A stretch of 64,000 nt of DNA, taken from the NCBI GenBank assembly GCA_017654735.1, contig JADPYG010000001.1:310001-374000 (forward strand), written 5' to 3'. The position numbers were made by a program, and so were the translations under genes. The notes below the pieces were generated by a model. The model saw nothing but the letters and a program-made list of their open reading frames with translations. It ran no database searches and was not told where the DNA came from. Shown piece by piece: positions 45,979 through 58,188 of this stretch; the stretch's first letter is position 1; each line of letters begins with the position of its first letter. This DNA comes from Vishniacozyma victoriae. Lineage: Eukaryota > Basidiomycota > Tremellomycetes > Tremellales > Bulleribasidiaceae.

Positions 45979-47162
45979 ATGGCCCCCGATCTGATTACAT
46001 CAATTACTGTACCAGGCCTGAAGCTGAATGACGGCACATCAATCCCAATTTTTGGATTTGGCACCGGTTCGTCCACCCAGCGAAAACACATGCTACGCTG
46101 ATAATCGGGGACCGCTCATTTTGGTAACGAGTGCACAGAGCATGTCCTTTCCGCTTTGAAATTGGGATACAGGTACCTAGACGGGGCTGAGATGTATGCA
46201 AACGCAGGTTCAATCAGGGATGCATTGAAAGCGTGGGATGGCAAGAGGGAGGATGTTTACGTTTTGACTAAATGTACGTCTGACAATTGAAGATAGCTGA
46301 TGATCAGGGGGGGTAGAGGGAGGTATCAATGATCCGAGAAAGGTGCTTGAAAAACTGCTTCTCGAGGTAAGTCGCTGTTCTGAGATGGGTGACATGCGTG
46401 ATATCATAGCTCGACTTACCTTATGTCGACATGTGTAAGTCACGAGATACAGACAGAAAGTGGAAGTAGCTGACATGGTACAAGACCTGATCCATAATCC
46501 TCTCGTGAGTAAGCAAGTCTAAATCCCAACCAAAATTGATCACCAGTTTCCCGCTCCCATGTCCCTCCCCGATACCTGGAAAATCATGGAAGACCTCCAA
46601 AAAGAGGGATTGACCCGCTCAATCGGAGTCAGCAATTTTCGAGAAGAAGATCTCATGGAGATGGAACCTCACTGGACTATACCTCCAGCCGTCAATCAGG
46701 CAAGTCCCCCGCCTGCGACACAATTAATGGTAGATTGAATTTCACCCTTACGTGTTCCATGCCCCCAACATGAAGCGTCTCGTAGAGTTCCAGAAGAAGC
46801 ACGATATAAAGGCCCAAGCTTGGGCACCGCTTGCTCCTATCTGGAGAGCACCTGGTGGACCTGTTGATCCTGTGGTCAAGAGGATCGCGAAGGATGAAGG
46901 GGTAACCGAAAGTCAAGTCCTACTAGCTTGGTCGGCCAGGTATACGGGCGGAGGAGTCGTGACGTAAGAGAACTCCATCCTGATTGCAATACACTGACTC
47001 TGTAGTACCTCTCGAAACCCTGATCGACAGAAGACTCAGCTAGAGTCGGTCGAGGTCATGCCGAAGTTGACTATTGAGGAGATTGAGGAGGTTGCAGAAG
47101 CTGGCAGAGGACTATTCAAGAGGTTCGGTCAGCACGAGGTATGGGACAAGGCTCGACCGTAG
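45979..47162 (+). CDS. Aldo-keto reductase A, with an abnormal first-intron acceptor
   Basis: About eight exons encode a protein of the AKR superfamily. The first exon gives LKLNDGTSIPIFGFGTG. Catalytic residues: Asp and Tyr in YLDGAEMYANAGSIRDAL, Lys in LTK before the second intron, His in LIHNP. Later blocks are EGLTRSIGVSNFREEDL, PPAVNQIEFHPYVFHAP and TSRNPDRQKTQLESV. These enzymes reduce aldehydes and ketones with NADPH. The first intron (46067-46108) should end AG but reads GG, one base away from normal; the rest of the frame is intact. The gene may be non-functional, use a rare splice site, or carry a sequence error. A paralog follows 165 bp downstream. Confidence 0.78.
46067..46108 (+). 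other. Intron with GG instead of AG at its 3' end
   Basis: Donor gttcgt at 46067 and branch-like gctgat lie at the usual distances, but the position expected for AG (46107-46108) reads GG. The aligned intron in paralog B ends in a normal AG. Other AGs nearby lead to stop codons or break the frame. Confidence 0.7.
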
Positions 47163-47326
47163 GGGATCAAGTGGAGGCATCTGTACGTACAGGAATGATA
47201 TAACGAATGTAATAATGGGTCTTCCAGGATTCTCAGCCGGATGACGCATTGCCTTAACTTAGCCGCCATTAACCGGTCACCGACCTAGAAGCAGCTGACC
47301 GGCGCTAACTATACACCTATCTAATC

Positions 47327-48548
47327 ATGTCCGACTCACAAGCTCTATCAGTGCCCGATATCAAGCTCAACGACGGCAATGAAATCCCAGCTATAGGTTT
47401 CGGAACAGGTATGTCCCCTCACTTCCCGCTTCTGTGACATTGTTGACGTTGTAGGTACCGCAAACTACGGTGAAGACTGTACAGAACATGTCTTATCCGC
47501 CCTCAAAGCGGGGTATAGGTACCTAGATGGTGCTCAGCAATATCGCAATTCAGGATCTATCCGAGATGCATTCAAAGGTTGGGGTGGGAAACGGGAAGAT
47601 GTCTTTATTTTGACTAAATGTGTGTCATACTCTTATCTATTCTGAGAACGAGCTGATGAGAGGTGGTACGGAAGGAGCTAAGGATGGAGATAATCATCCG
47701 AGGAAAGTACTCGAGAGCTTGCTGAAGGAGGTGAATCTACTTTTGGATTTGGTGCGTTAGCTGACAGTCAAGCTGGATGTTGCGTATGTCGATATGTGTG
47801 AGTCCCATCAACGACGTTCATGATGAGCGCTGCTGATCATTCAGACCTGATCCACAACCCATTCGTAAGCTTTCTCGGAGAGCTCTATATCACAACGAGA
47901 AGCTGATAACTAGTACTCTGCCCCACTCTCCTTGTCAGAGAGCTGGAAAGTAATGGAGGAACTCAAGAAAGAAGGTCTGACCCGCTCAATCGGGGTCAGC
48001 AACTATAGGGAAGAAGACCTTCTAGAGATGGAACCGAATTGGACTATCCCACCTGCCGTCAATCAGGTAAGCCACTTCCCTCATCCATCAACGGGCGGAT
48101 CAAAGCTGACAGTCAGATCGAGATGCACCCATACGTCTTCCACGCACCGAATGTTCAGCGCCTATTGAAGATCCAAGATAAACACAAGATCCTCACTCAA
48201 TCGTATGCCCCATTGAGCCCCATCGTCAGGGATCAAGATGGTCCCGTGGATGAGGTAGTTGAGCGGATCGCAAAGGAGCAAAATGCTAGTCCGAGTCAGG
48301 TCTTGCTTGCTTGGAATGCTAGGTTCACGCAAGGATGTCTCGTTACGTGAGTGATGAAGTCCATCAGGAGTTGGACAAGACTGATGGGCAGGACATCGCG
48401 CAATGTCGACCGGCAGAAGGAACAGCTAGAGTCTGTTAAGGTCATCCCAACGCTCACTGACAAGGACGTCGATGAGATCTCCACTGCAGGAAAGGGATTA
48501 TTCAGCAGACACTTCCAGCACAAAGTATGGGACGAAGCAAAGCCATAG
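47327..48548 (+). CDS. Aldo-keto reductase B
   Basis: Same exon layout as the upstream gene and all splice sites normal. The first exon gives IKLNDGNEIPAIGFGTG; catalytic Asp and Tyr are in YLDGAQQYRNSGSIRDAF, Lys in LTK, His in LIHNP; then EGLTRSIGVSNYREEDL and TSRNVDRQKEQLESV near the C-terminus. The two proteins are similar throughout but differ around the substrate pocket (EMYANAG against QQYRNSG, AWAPLAPIWRAPGG against SYAPLSPIVRDQDG), so substrates may have diverged. The stop at 48546-48548 converges on GPI13, with 45 bp between stops. Confidence 0.92.
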
Positions 48549-48593
48549 TATCTTCTGTATTGCTTGTATTCATGCAATTTTTTGTCTATTGAT

Positions 48594-51500
48594 CTAGATG
48601 CTCTCACACTTGAAAGTCTTCCACACCTTCCAGCTCGTGATCCTCAATCCCACTCCAACAGCAACCAACACGCTGAGATCCACTACGACGAGCGTAATTC
48701 CACCCAACATGAACCTAGGCGCAAAGATCGTCCAAGCCATTAAATGTCTCCGGTGCCACGCTGCCATGAATGCAGAAGCGAACATCAAGGCGGTGTGGTA
48801 CATGACGAAAGCCAATGTCAACTGTAGTGTATGACCGAGAATCGGGATTGTCGACTGAGGCCTAGGCGAGATGTTCCATGTTGACAACAGCGGGATAAAT
48901 AGTGCTGATAACGCCAAAGGTCCGAAAGCATTGAGTATAACGAATAGAGGCGAGAAAGGGTAGGTCACCGATTCGAATCCTACGAATGCTGATTTCCATT
49001 GGATTGAGGTTAGGACGGCTTGATGTCCAGTAGCGAAGAATCCGGTGAATCCCATCAAGACCAATGGGACGATATCGGTGAATGAAGGTCGGACAATGAC
49101 GGAAGTAGCTGATGATGCGTCGAATGCGCCTGGCTGAGCCGAGTTTGCGAAAGAGCGCCTCATGACAATTGCATCACGACGGGTATCGACCAACTCGATA
49201 TATGACATGTGCGCCACCAAGAGGGCCGAGAGGGAAATTTGAGCAGTCGGGTAGCTGACTAGATGTATCATGGCGAATGGAATAAGGTAGAAGAGCATAT
49301 ATGTCGATCCAAAAGCATTTGCGAATCCGAAAACGGTGACTGCGCCGTCCGACTCGACTTGGGCTGTATCCCGCTTGATCTCGATACACAGTGACGAGGT
49401 AATCCATTTGTACGGTAGAGCAAGGAGGAGAACGACGAATGAAGCTCGGGCGATCCAGAGCTTGATGGTGCCGACCAGTGGGATTCGATCGGCGTTCAAG
49501 CCCTCAAACGATTCCAGCCACTCGAATAGCCAGTATAGCGAGTTGAGCGTAAGAGCGGTTCGTAAAACGATGTTGAGGTAGGAAGGTGCTGGACCAGCAT
49601 TCGATCGGGATAGACCGAGTACGTAGCCGATGATTCGAGGTAATTGAGTCGCAAGTGGTACGAAGGAGACTAGTGCCCACACTGGAGCGGTGGGAGTCAA
49701 GCCAGCAAAGAATGTATTGCGGCAAGAAGGTAATTGGCCCTCTCTACAGACTGTGATACTCCCTACCAAGCGGACGAGGATGGCAGCCAATGAAGCCAGC
49801 CCAGCAATCTTCCAGCGCATCATCGCAGTCGGCGAGGTGGGCGCTTTGACGATATAGACAAGCATGATGGTCGCGAAGAAGAAAATGACGATCCGGTCTT
49901 CCCAATCGATAAACGAGTTGGAAGCGAACGATACCGAGTGTAGTATAACGATGATAGGTCCAATCGCTCGTTCGATGGTGAACGCGGCGAGACGTGGACG
50001 GGGAGTGTTGAACAATAATGGCAGAACCAGGGTGATCTCGGTCGATAGAGCAAAAGCGGCAAGGAAGATCTGTAGGCCAAGGGTGAAGCTAGTCGAGATG
50101 ATCATGGTGATCAAGCCGAAAGCTCCTCCGCCAACCACACCGGACATCATGGCCGTCTCGAGTGCCAAGCGAGCATACAAATCCCATGTGGTGCTATTGT
50201 TCTTGACACCAGTGTAAAGAGCCCAGAGAGTCGGCAAGCTCAAGGCAAGAATGGCCAGGCCGAGCGAAATGAATGGGAGCGAGAACTCGGCCCAGAGCGA
50301 ACGGAATCTGCTCAATGCTAGTAGTGATGCTGCTCGATGGGCGTTGATGCTTTCGGCAGGTTGCGAAGTTGGGATCTCGGCGGCTTTCGCCCATGCTGAT
50401 TCGAGGTACCGCTCGAGTTGTATGTCTCCACATTCACTGATGTATCGTTGGATCTGCTCTGAATTGGCTCTGGTGGCGAGTTCGAGCGTAGTGATGTCGC
50501 CGAAACATTCCGGAATGATAGATCCGAGATTATTGAATGGGATGGGGATGCCCAACATCATTGATATCGTGGGGGTGATGTCGATTTGATCGATATGTCG
50601 GTTTGGAATTGTACTTCCGGGGAAGGTACTTTCCCGACGAGCGGCAGCTAGTAGAGGATCAGAGCGAAGAGTAGTCGTGAGCGGTTTGCCCTTGGAGTAG
50701 ATCCACATTCCTGCCGAAGTCTCAAGAGCAGAATCCCCACCATGATTGCCCTTTTGATCCATTCCGTGATCCCCAAGAACGACAAGTAAGGTATCATCAT
50801 CCAACTTGTCCACTACATCCCTCAACACCCCATCCATCTGATGCAACTTCTTCTGCATGACATCCCTATGCGGCCCAACTCGATGTCCTACGTGATCCAC
50901 GCCTAAGAAATGACCAATCAAGACATCCCATTTTGACGAGTTGTCGGGATGCAGGGATGGGAAGATGTGCTCTACTACACCGTTATCGACGGTATGTAGG
51001 TCCTCGACGTTGAATGAGTCATAGGGGTATAGTTTGTCGAATGAGTTCGGGAATAGACTGGTCCAGGTATCATCTCCCATAAACCAGACCGACTTGTTAT
51101 GAGCAACTAATTGAGAGATGATTGAATCCTCATCAATTGCAGGCGATGCAAAGTTGGATCCAACGTCGATGAAAGTTGGTAGCGAGCCTGTGACAAGCGC
51201 TTTCAAACGCTGCATACTGGATGTAGGGGGGTCGGCGTAGGCGTTGAATATAATTGAATGGTCCGGTCTAGATTTCGACAATTCAGCAGGAAGAGTGAGG
51301 ATACCATGATGATGCGAAGACCTTGGGTTCGGGTAATGGGGCGAGATGAAATCCGTCCGTAGAGCGTCAATGACCAGGATGACGGCTTTGGAGTGAGTTG
51401 CGGGAATAGGAGCTGGGTTGTCGAGTGTGTAAGGTGGAGAGACGGTCGAAATGGTCGAGCGAGTGAGGAGATATCCTTTGGTGAAGATGTATAGCCCTGT

Positions 51501-51717
51501 AATGTGGAGAGAGGTGACGTAGAGGAGTAGTAGGATAGCGAGGTTGAACCGCGAAATGTGTTTGAGCCATGTCGAGCTCAGCTGAGTCAGGTTGCGCGAT
51601 GGTACCGGGTCCGGCGCCTTCAGAGTCAGCGCTTATATTCGATGCCTATGCCTGACTTACCTTCTCTGCCGCTGCTGCTACCGCTGGCGGAACTGCTGCC
51701 TTCTTTTTCGACGGCAT
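48594..51717 (-). CDS. GPI13: GPI ethanolamine phosphate transferase 3 (PIG-O)
   Basis: Two exons on the minus strand. The short first exon reads MPSKKKAAVPPAVAAAAEK; the second holds the rest, about 1030 residues in all. A membrane helix near residue 45 (FNLAILLLLYVTSLHITG) precedes the lumenal alkaline-phosphatase-like domain: VILVIDALRTDFI (metal-binding Asp), DPPTSSMQRLKALVTGSLPT (catalytic Thr), GHFLGVDHVGH and VLGDHGMDQKGNHGG. About a dozen membrane helices follow. PIG-O adds ethanolamine phosphate to the third mannose of the GPI anchor in the ER, the bridge to protein. Confidence 0.96.
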
Positions 51718-51857
51718 AATGATAGAGTAATAGCTTCTTTTCTGTTCACATTTCGGAAATTCCACGACGCGAAGTGGTGCCTTATTATCCATCATCTGAC
51801 CGTGGAACCCCACTACCTTCCATCATTCATCCCCCACTCTCTTATAGCCTAGCAATC

Positions 51858-54194
51858 ATGCCAGGCGCTAAACCAGCTACTGTAGCTGCTCCAGCTGGAG
51901 CTGCTCCTGCAGCTGAGGAATCCACCAAGTCGGGTATGGTCAATATTCTCAGGACTGTCTCGATGTTCTTCTTGCTTCAATACGGTATGTCACTTGCTTG
52001 GCGCTTGATATCTCCTGATGTATAGCCATGAAATATGGAATGTCCTATGTACGTTCGGCGAGGATTCTCAAATCATGTACTAATGGATAGCTTGGAATGG
52101 GTGGGAACAAGGGTATCACTCCTGTCCCCGCTGGTCCTGCTTCGCCGGGGACTACTGAAACTCCCGCTCAGTCAAACGTCCTAGGGAACCAGATTGCCCA
52201 CCCGCTCTGGCCAACTGGAACACCTATGTCTATGCTTCTCTTCCTATCTACCTCTCCTACCTCGGACGACATCGACTTATCAAAACCCTTGATCGCATGG
52301 GATGACCTTACATTTGGAGACTGGAAGCAGGAACGCGATGAGGATCTACTACTCGACGTCCCTCACTCTGTTAGTCACGGAAATGGAAGTTGGTGGATGG
52401 ACATCAAGCTCGTCAAGGACGGAGGTAGGATTGAGGACAAGAAGATCGAGGATATTGCTTCATACAGGAAACGTGCGTCATTCAGTTGAGCGATGCTGAC
52501 AGACAGAGCTCGTTCGATACTTGCCCAAAAAGAAAGCTAGGAAGGAGAAGAAGCTTATCGGAGGCGATGAAGATGAGGTAGATCAAGTCGAGGAACTCAT
52601 CGACGAACCCAAGACGACTATTGTCGGTCATTGGTCCCGAAACTTGACTTTGACCATTGTTCAAGATTCCGGTAAAGTCGACGTCAAGGCAATGAACCCA
52701 ACCATGAAGCCTCACTACCTTATCGTCCCAGGTCCATCGGAGGGATCACTAGTCTACTACCCACCTGTATTCCCCAATGATTTCTGGCTACTTCGAGAAA
52801 ACATGATGCCAATCAACTCGACCACCACAAAACTTCCCCTCACTATCAATTACCACGCTCTTTCCTCGATGAAATTCGGTATCTTCTCCACCATGACCGC
52901 ATCGATGGAACAGCAAGCTACCACTCAAGGAAGCGGTGCCGAGATGGATGAAGTCAAGAGGATGTTGACAGAGACTAGTCCTTGGTTGTTGATCACTACA
53001 GCTATTGTTACGCTCCTACACACTATCTTTGAGTTCTTGGCATTCTCCAGTGATGTCAGTCATTGGAGGAAGAAGGACAAGGATTTAGTCGGAGTATCGC
53101 TCAATACGATCTTGACAAATTGTTTCGTTCAGCTCATCATCTTGCTGTATCTCCACGATAGTTCGGAAGAGACCAGTTTCATGATCTTGTTCGGTCAGGG
53201 AATGTAAGTCCCATCTGCAGATCATGGATTTAGCTGATCGTATTAGCGGTCTGCTCATCGAGGCTTGGAAGATCACCAAAGGTAGCTACCGCGAGATATC
53301 GATTCGGCCCAGCTGACAAACAGTGGTCGATGTCCGAATCCGAGAGAACCCCAACTCACTCATCGGTTACTCTCTCCACTTTGACAGTATGTCCAAATGA
53401 CTCCAACAATCTACGTGCTGACAAGGTAGATAAGCGAGAACTGTCCGAAGACGAGAAGAAAACCCAGGAATACGATCAGCTCGCGTTTAGGCTAGTCTCC
53501 TATGGTGCCATTCCCGTCTTAGCTGGATACACCGTATACTCTCGTACGTCTTCTTTTCAAACTCATTATGGAGCTGACAAATAGTCATGTACGAGACTCA
53601 TCGAGGATGGTACTCTTTCATCGTTACCACACTAGCCCAGGCAATTTACATGTTTGGTTTCGTCCAGCTCGTACCCCAGTTGATCATCAATTACAAGCTA
53701 AAGAGTGTCGCTCACATGCCGATGAAGGCGATGATGTACAAGACCTGTAAGCTCCCCTTTTTTTCAAAGAGTCAAAGCTAAATGATAGTGTCTACCGTTG
53801 TTGATGATTTCTTGTAAGCTCATTTCCTCTCTTCACGGAGCGTAGGCTGATCATATAGTGGTACGCTACTACAGTCCAGATAACGTGGATGACAAGCTGA
53901 CAAATAGCATTCTGTATCCGAATGCCATGGCTCCATCGATTAGCATGTTTCAGGGACGACGTCGTATTCTGTATCCTCATCTACCAGGTGCGTTCTCTTC
54001 CCCCTTCATGCTACGTTTCCCCTAGCCCCTCTCGAACATCGCAGCACACTGACCATCAGCGATGGATCTACCGAGTCGATTACTCTCGAGTCAATGAATA
54101 CGGTCAGGTCAATGAAGGTATGGTCGAACCTGTCGGAGAGGGAGCGGTAGAGGGAGAGAAGGTAAAGGAGATCGAGTCGAAGAAGACCAAGTAG
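51858..54194 (+). CDS. CLPTM1: CLPTM1 family membrane protein
   Basis: About ten exons, including one of 23 nt near 52026-52048 (AMKYGMSY). Near the N-terminus is the membrane helix MVNILRTVSMFFLLQY, then a large lumenal domain with FPNDFWLLRENMMPINSTTT and LPLTINYHALSSMKFGIFST. The C-terminal part has several helices (LLITTAIVTLLHTIFEFLAF, WYSFIVTTLAQAIYMFGFVQ, LVPQLIINYKLKSVAHMPMK), and the last exon begins RWIYRVDYSRVNEYGQVNEG. These are clear CLPTM1/CLPTM1L features. The family sits in ER or Golgi membranes; recent work links relatives to lipid scrambling, including GPI-lipid precursors, which would fit the neighbouring GPI13, but that link is inference. Confidence 0.93.
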
Positions 54195-54404
54195 GCTCGA
54201 GGGTGAAATCGGTGTTGTCGGTAAGAGTGTGAAAGAGACTTTTAGCATTGTGGCCTTGTCGAACATGTTATGAGTTGGATGATGCGTAATGCATCGACGT
54301 GATTGGGGACTGAGATCCGATGGAATGCTTCAAATCAATGCATGATGCCGTCAGATCATTGCCCTATACAATGGATTTCATCAACCCCAAGAACAGGGCC
54401 AAGT

Positions 54405-57400
54405 CTAATACGGTAGACCGCTCTGGCTACTTCCACCTCCTCCACTCCCATTTCCATTCCCATTCGGTTTCGAATTCAGATTCGACTCATATGGTCTTCT
54501 AGGTAACATCCCACCAGGACCTCCAGGACCTCCGGGACCCGCTTGAGGACCATTAGACCCTCTCGGTCCAGAAGGCGGACGACCTTTCGAAGGAGCTAAT
54601 GCGAAAGGTGCAGGGGGGACGTATGGATTTCCGCCACCACCAGCCGATGGTCGAGGGAGGAAACCCGTTTGACCCGAAGTAGCATTATTGAATCCACTTT
54701 GCAGTGATCCACCTGGTCGAATTGGGTATTGTTGACCCTGACCCCCTCCATTCATGTTGTTCATGTGGTTTTGATGTGGATGTGGTGGACGAGGACGATG
54801 CATATTCGGTCCATTGTTGCTGTATTGATTCACAGGAGGTGCGCCATATGGATTTGTCATTGGCACCCCATTCTGACCATGTTGCTGAGCGTGGGCCATC
54901 GGTCGACCGTTCCAAGGTTGCTTTTGTTGATGTTGCTGATGTTGATTATGCTGGTGTTGATTATGGAAAGGCGGATATCCAGGATTCTGAGCCTGTTGAT
55001 TCGGGAACGGTTGCCTAGGCCGATGAGCCTGTACAGGTGGCATAGGTCTTCGAGCGGGCTCATTCCGGACTTTCTGGGTCATTTCATGGGACGATTCCAC
55101 TTTCAACAAATCACTACCTATCAGCATCTCTTCTTGAATTATCGAAGTGAAACTCACTCGGCTAGTTTGGCCGGTCGGGGGATGGTCCAGAACCACGCGT
55201 GATCGAGAGCATCATTTGCTGTAAGACGTTTGATTGGGTCCAGGCGGAGTAATTGCATCATCAAATCCGCACCTCCTCTTTCCATACTATCATCAGTTCC
55301 CTTTCTGAATGTAGAGGAAAATACTCACTTCCACCGTTTAGCGTTCTCTACAAGAGGTACATCTTCCGTGACTTTATCCCATGGATAATCGGGTGAATCG
55401 GGGAATCCAGGCAATTTGTCCCATCCGGGAAATGAGTCTTCAGAAGGTCGTTCGATTTTACCGAATATCTTGAATAATTGATCTCGATCACTTTCGCCTT
55501 GAAGGATTGGTAGGCGGTGATACATCTCTCCTAGGACACACCTGGTATCAGTACCTATCCAGTAAAGCGAGACGTGACGCACCCTAGAGACCACATGTCG
55601 ACGGCTGGACCATAGTGTCTATCTCCTAGTAGTAATTCTGGAGCACGGTACCACCTCGTCACCACCATGTTTGTATACTCGGTAGCGAGATGTTTAGGCA
55701 TCAATTCGTCAAATGTCCACGTCCTGGCCAGACCGAAATCGGCAATCTTAATCTCCCCTCGACGGCCCACGAGGATATTGGCAGTCTTGATATCTCGATG
55801 AATGAAGTTGTTCTGTCATTAGCTCCGAGCAATTTGAAGCGAACAGAAAGCAGGAAGAATGACAGAGTGGTGGACATACGGCATGAATATAATCCATCCC
55901 TTGTAGGATTTGCTTCATGAGCAATTTGGCGATCGAGTTCGTGAGCTTGAAATCCGAATTAGCAAGTAGACCACATAGATCATGGTCCATATAAGGAAAG
56001 ACCATAAATACGTCTCCTCTACTCCTGTCGGCCGGGTTTTCTATTATATCAGTTCTGGTCATTTCTGAATGATAGGACATACTTCGCTCAACTACCATGT
56101 CGATGATTTCGACTATATTTGGGTGATTCAAGGCCTTCAGGATTTTGATCTCTCGGACTGTGGTCACTGATACCTGTTTGTCAGACCACGTCAATATGGC
56201 GAAAGGGACATACTCCATCGCGTGGATTGTGTGTGATGAGCTTTTTGAGAGCAATAGCCCGTTTCGTGGCAATCTCCACACCTTTCGTCACGACACTACT
56301 CATTAGCCAAGTCCTCATTAATCACAATCTAGACCCACCCAAAAGTACCTTCCCCCAACTTATCCCCAAGATCATAAGCCGCCAAAGTAGTAGTTCCCAC
56401 AAAAGACTTGTTCAAGTTCCGCTGCTCATCCTCGGCGGTAGGGCGTGAAAACAATTTCAATCCATTCTCCTGCGAAGCAGCCACCTCAGTCTTGACAGCT
56501 GGTGTACCTGGTCTCGTGGTAGGATTAAGGAGGTTCCGATTCGGAGCATGGGGTACAGAAGCCTGTCCATCCACCCTATCTCCATGTGCATCGTATTTCC
56601 CTTCTGCTTTCGTCGCGTCTAGGACTTTGTGAACTGCTCGTGGTTGATAACTTGATGATGCTCCCGGGACTACTGGGCGCCTATCGTCATTAGGCGGTGG
56701 TGTCGGTGGACGCTCTGATGGTGGAGGTGGCGTGGGGTATGTAGGGGGCGTGGGTGGTCTGTCGGCCGGAGGGGGTGGAGGTGGTACGCTTGGCGTAGGC
56801 GGTCTTGTCTCTTCTCTCGGTGGTGGTGGGGGTGGGGGTGACACCGGTCGAGGGGGATCCAGGACGTTGACATCTGATATCCGTTTCGTAGGTCTATTCT
56901 TTATTTTGATAGGTTGATAAGATCCATTCTCCGATACAGAAGGTGCACCCTGCGATTCATTGCCCACTCTGGAAGGTTTGACCTCTTCTTCCTCGGCAAT
57001 CTCTCCTTCCTCCTCATCAGGCGTTGGAGTTGGCTCCTTTCGAGAAGAGTATGTCCTAGTTCGTTCCCTTCTGTGGTCTCGATCACGACTACGACTTCTT
57101 GTTCTTGACCGGGACCGGCGTCTACGCTTGACATGATCGTCTTCCGATTTCTTGGGTGATGGATCTCGATGTCGACCACTACTCGTACGTGTTCTTTCGC
57201 GGTCTCGATATTCCCCATGTTCACGCTTTTCATCTTTCCTCCCATCCCCGTACCTCCCACTGTCTTCATACCGCCGATAACTCTTATCTTCAGTTTCTCC
57301 TTCCTCATATCCCCCATTCTCCCTATCTTCATATTTCCTCTTTGCTTTAGGTAATTCCTCTCGTCGGTCGGTATACCTACTCCTCTCCCATTCACTCTGA

Positions 57401-57771
57401 TTATTCTCATATCTACTTGACTTTCTTGGCGAGTACTCTCCCCTCTCCCTCTCATATCGATGATACGACCTATCATCAAACCGATCCCTCCCACCAGACC
57501 GAGGCGTTTCATCCTTATAAGCAGGCTTGCGCTCATCCTCCCATGGTCTATGGCTCCGTGGCGGAGGACTCCTTGACCGTCTCTTTTCATATGACCTATC
57601 TCTATCATCATGTTTCCCTCTTCCATTAGATTCCCAACCCATTGAACCTTTAGATGGACCGCCCTCTACTTGAGGTTTCGGTGGAAGTGCCGATACTGAA
57701 GAAGATTTCGAGGTTGATGGACCAGGTTTATCTAATGGGTTGACCCATGATGAGGAGGGTATACGCGACAT
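54405..57771 (-). CDS. BUR1: CDK9/BUR1-type cyclin-dependent kinase with long disordered tails
   Basis: Minus-strand gene of about eight exons. The first 470 residues are Arg/Ser/Glu/Asp-rich ([18 protein letters not shown]) and then Pro-rich. The kinase starts [13 protein letters not shown] and proceeds through [68 protein letters not shown] and ends [19 protein letters not shown]. The activation segment and the [10 protein letters not shown] wording fit BUR1/CDK9 rather than CDK12/CTK1. A Gly/Asn/Gln/Pro-rich tail of about 230 residues follows. BUR1 phosphorylates RNA polymerase II and Spt5 during elongation. The RS-type N-terminus is more usual in CDK12-like kinases, so a CTK1-like role is the alternative. 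Confidence 0.9.
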
Positions 57772-58188
57772 ATTCTCGAACAGGGTAGTGGCACCCTCTT
57801 TCCTTTGATATAGGGTCGTCTGTGAAGAAAGGAGGTTATCGACGTGATCCTGTTTTCGTGTATCGATTTCCGATGCAGGATCTTCAAACTAGCATTGGCT
57901 CCAATCTGGACCGATCAATACGGCGGATGATGAGAGGCGGACTAAGGATATACAGGCTACTAAGAATGACAAGGTAAGGTTAATTATCGACAAGAGTCAT
58001 GTACAGAGCTAGATCACCTCGACTTTTGATTCCGTCATTTACCTCGTGGCGGAGTAGAGAGCAAGGGGCATAAGGGAACACAAGGAGGGCGATGGCGAGC
58101 ACATCATCAACAATTAGCAGAGCCACCCCCAAGGGAGAACTATTGCTATGGTATGCATCTCATTTTGCTATACTAGGTGGAGAGATTT
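57772..58188. other. Upstream region of BUR1
   Basis: A 417-bp gap holding the BUR1 promoter and the 3' end of the mutarotase gene. No gene or clear motif. Confidence 0.45.
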
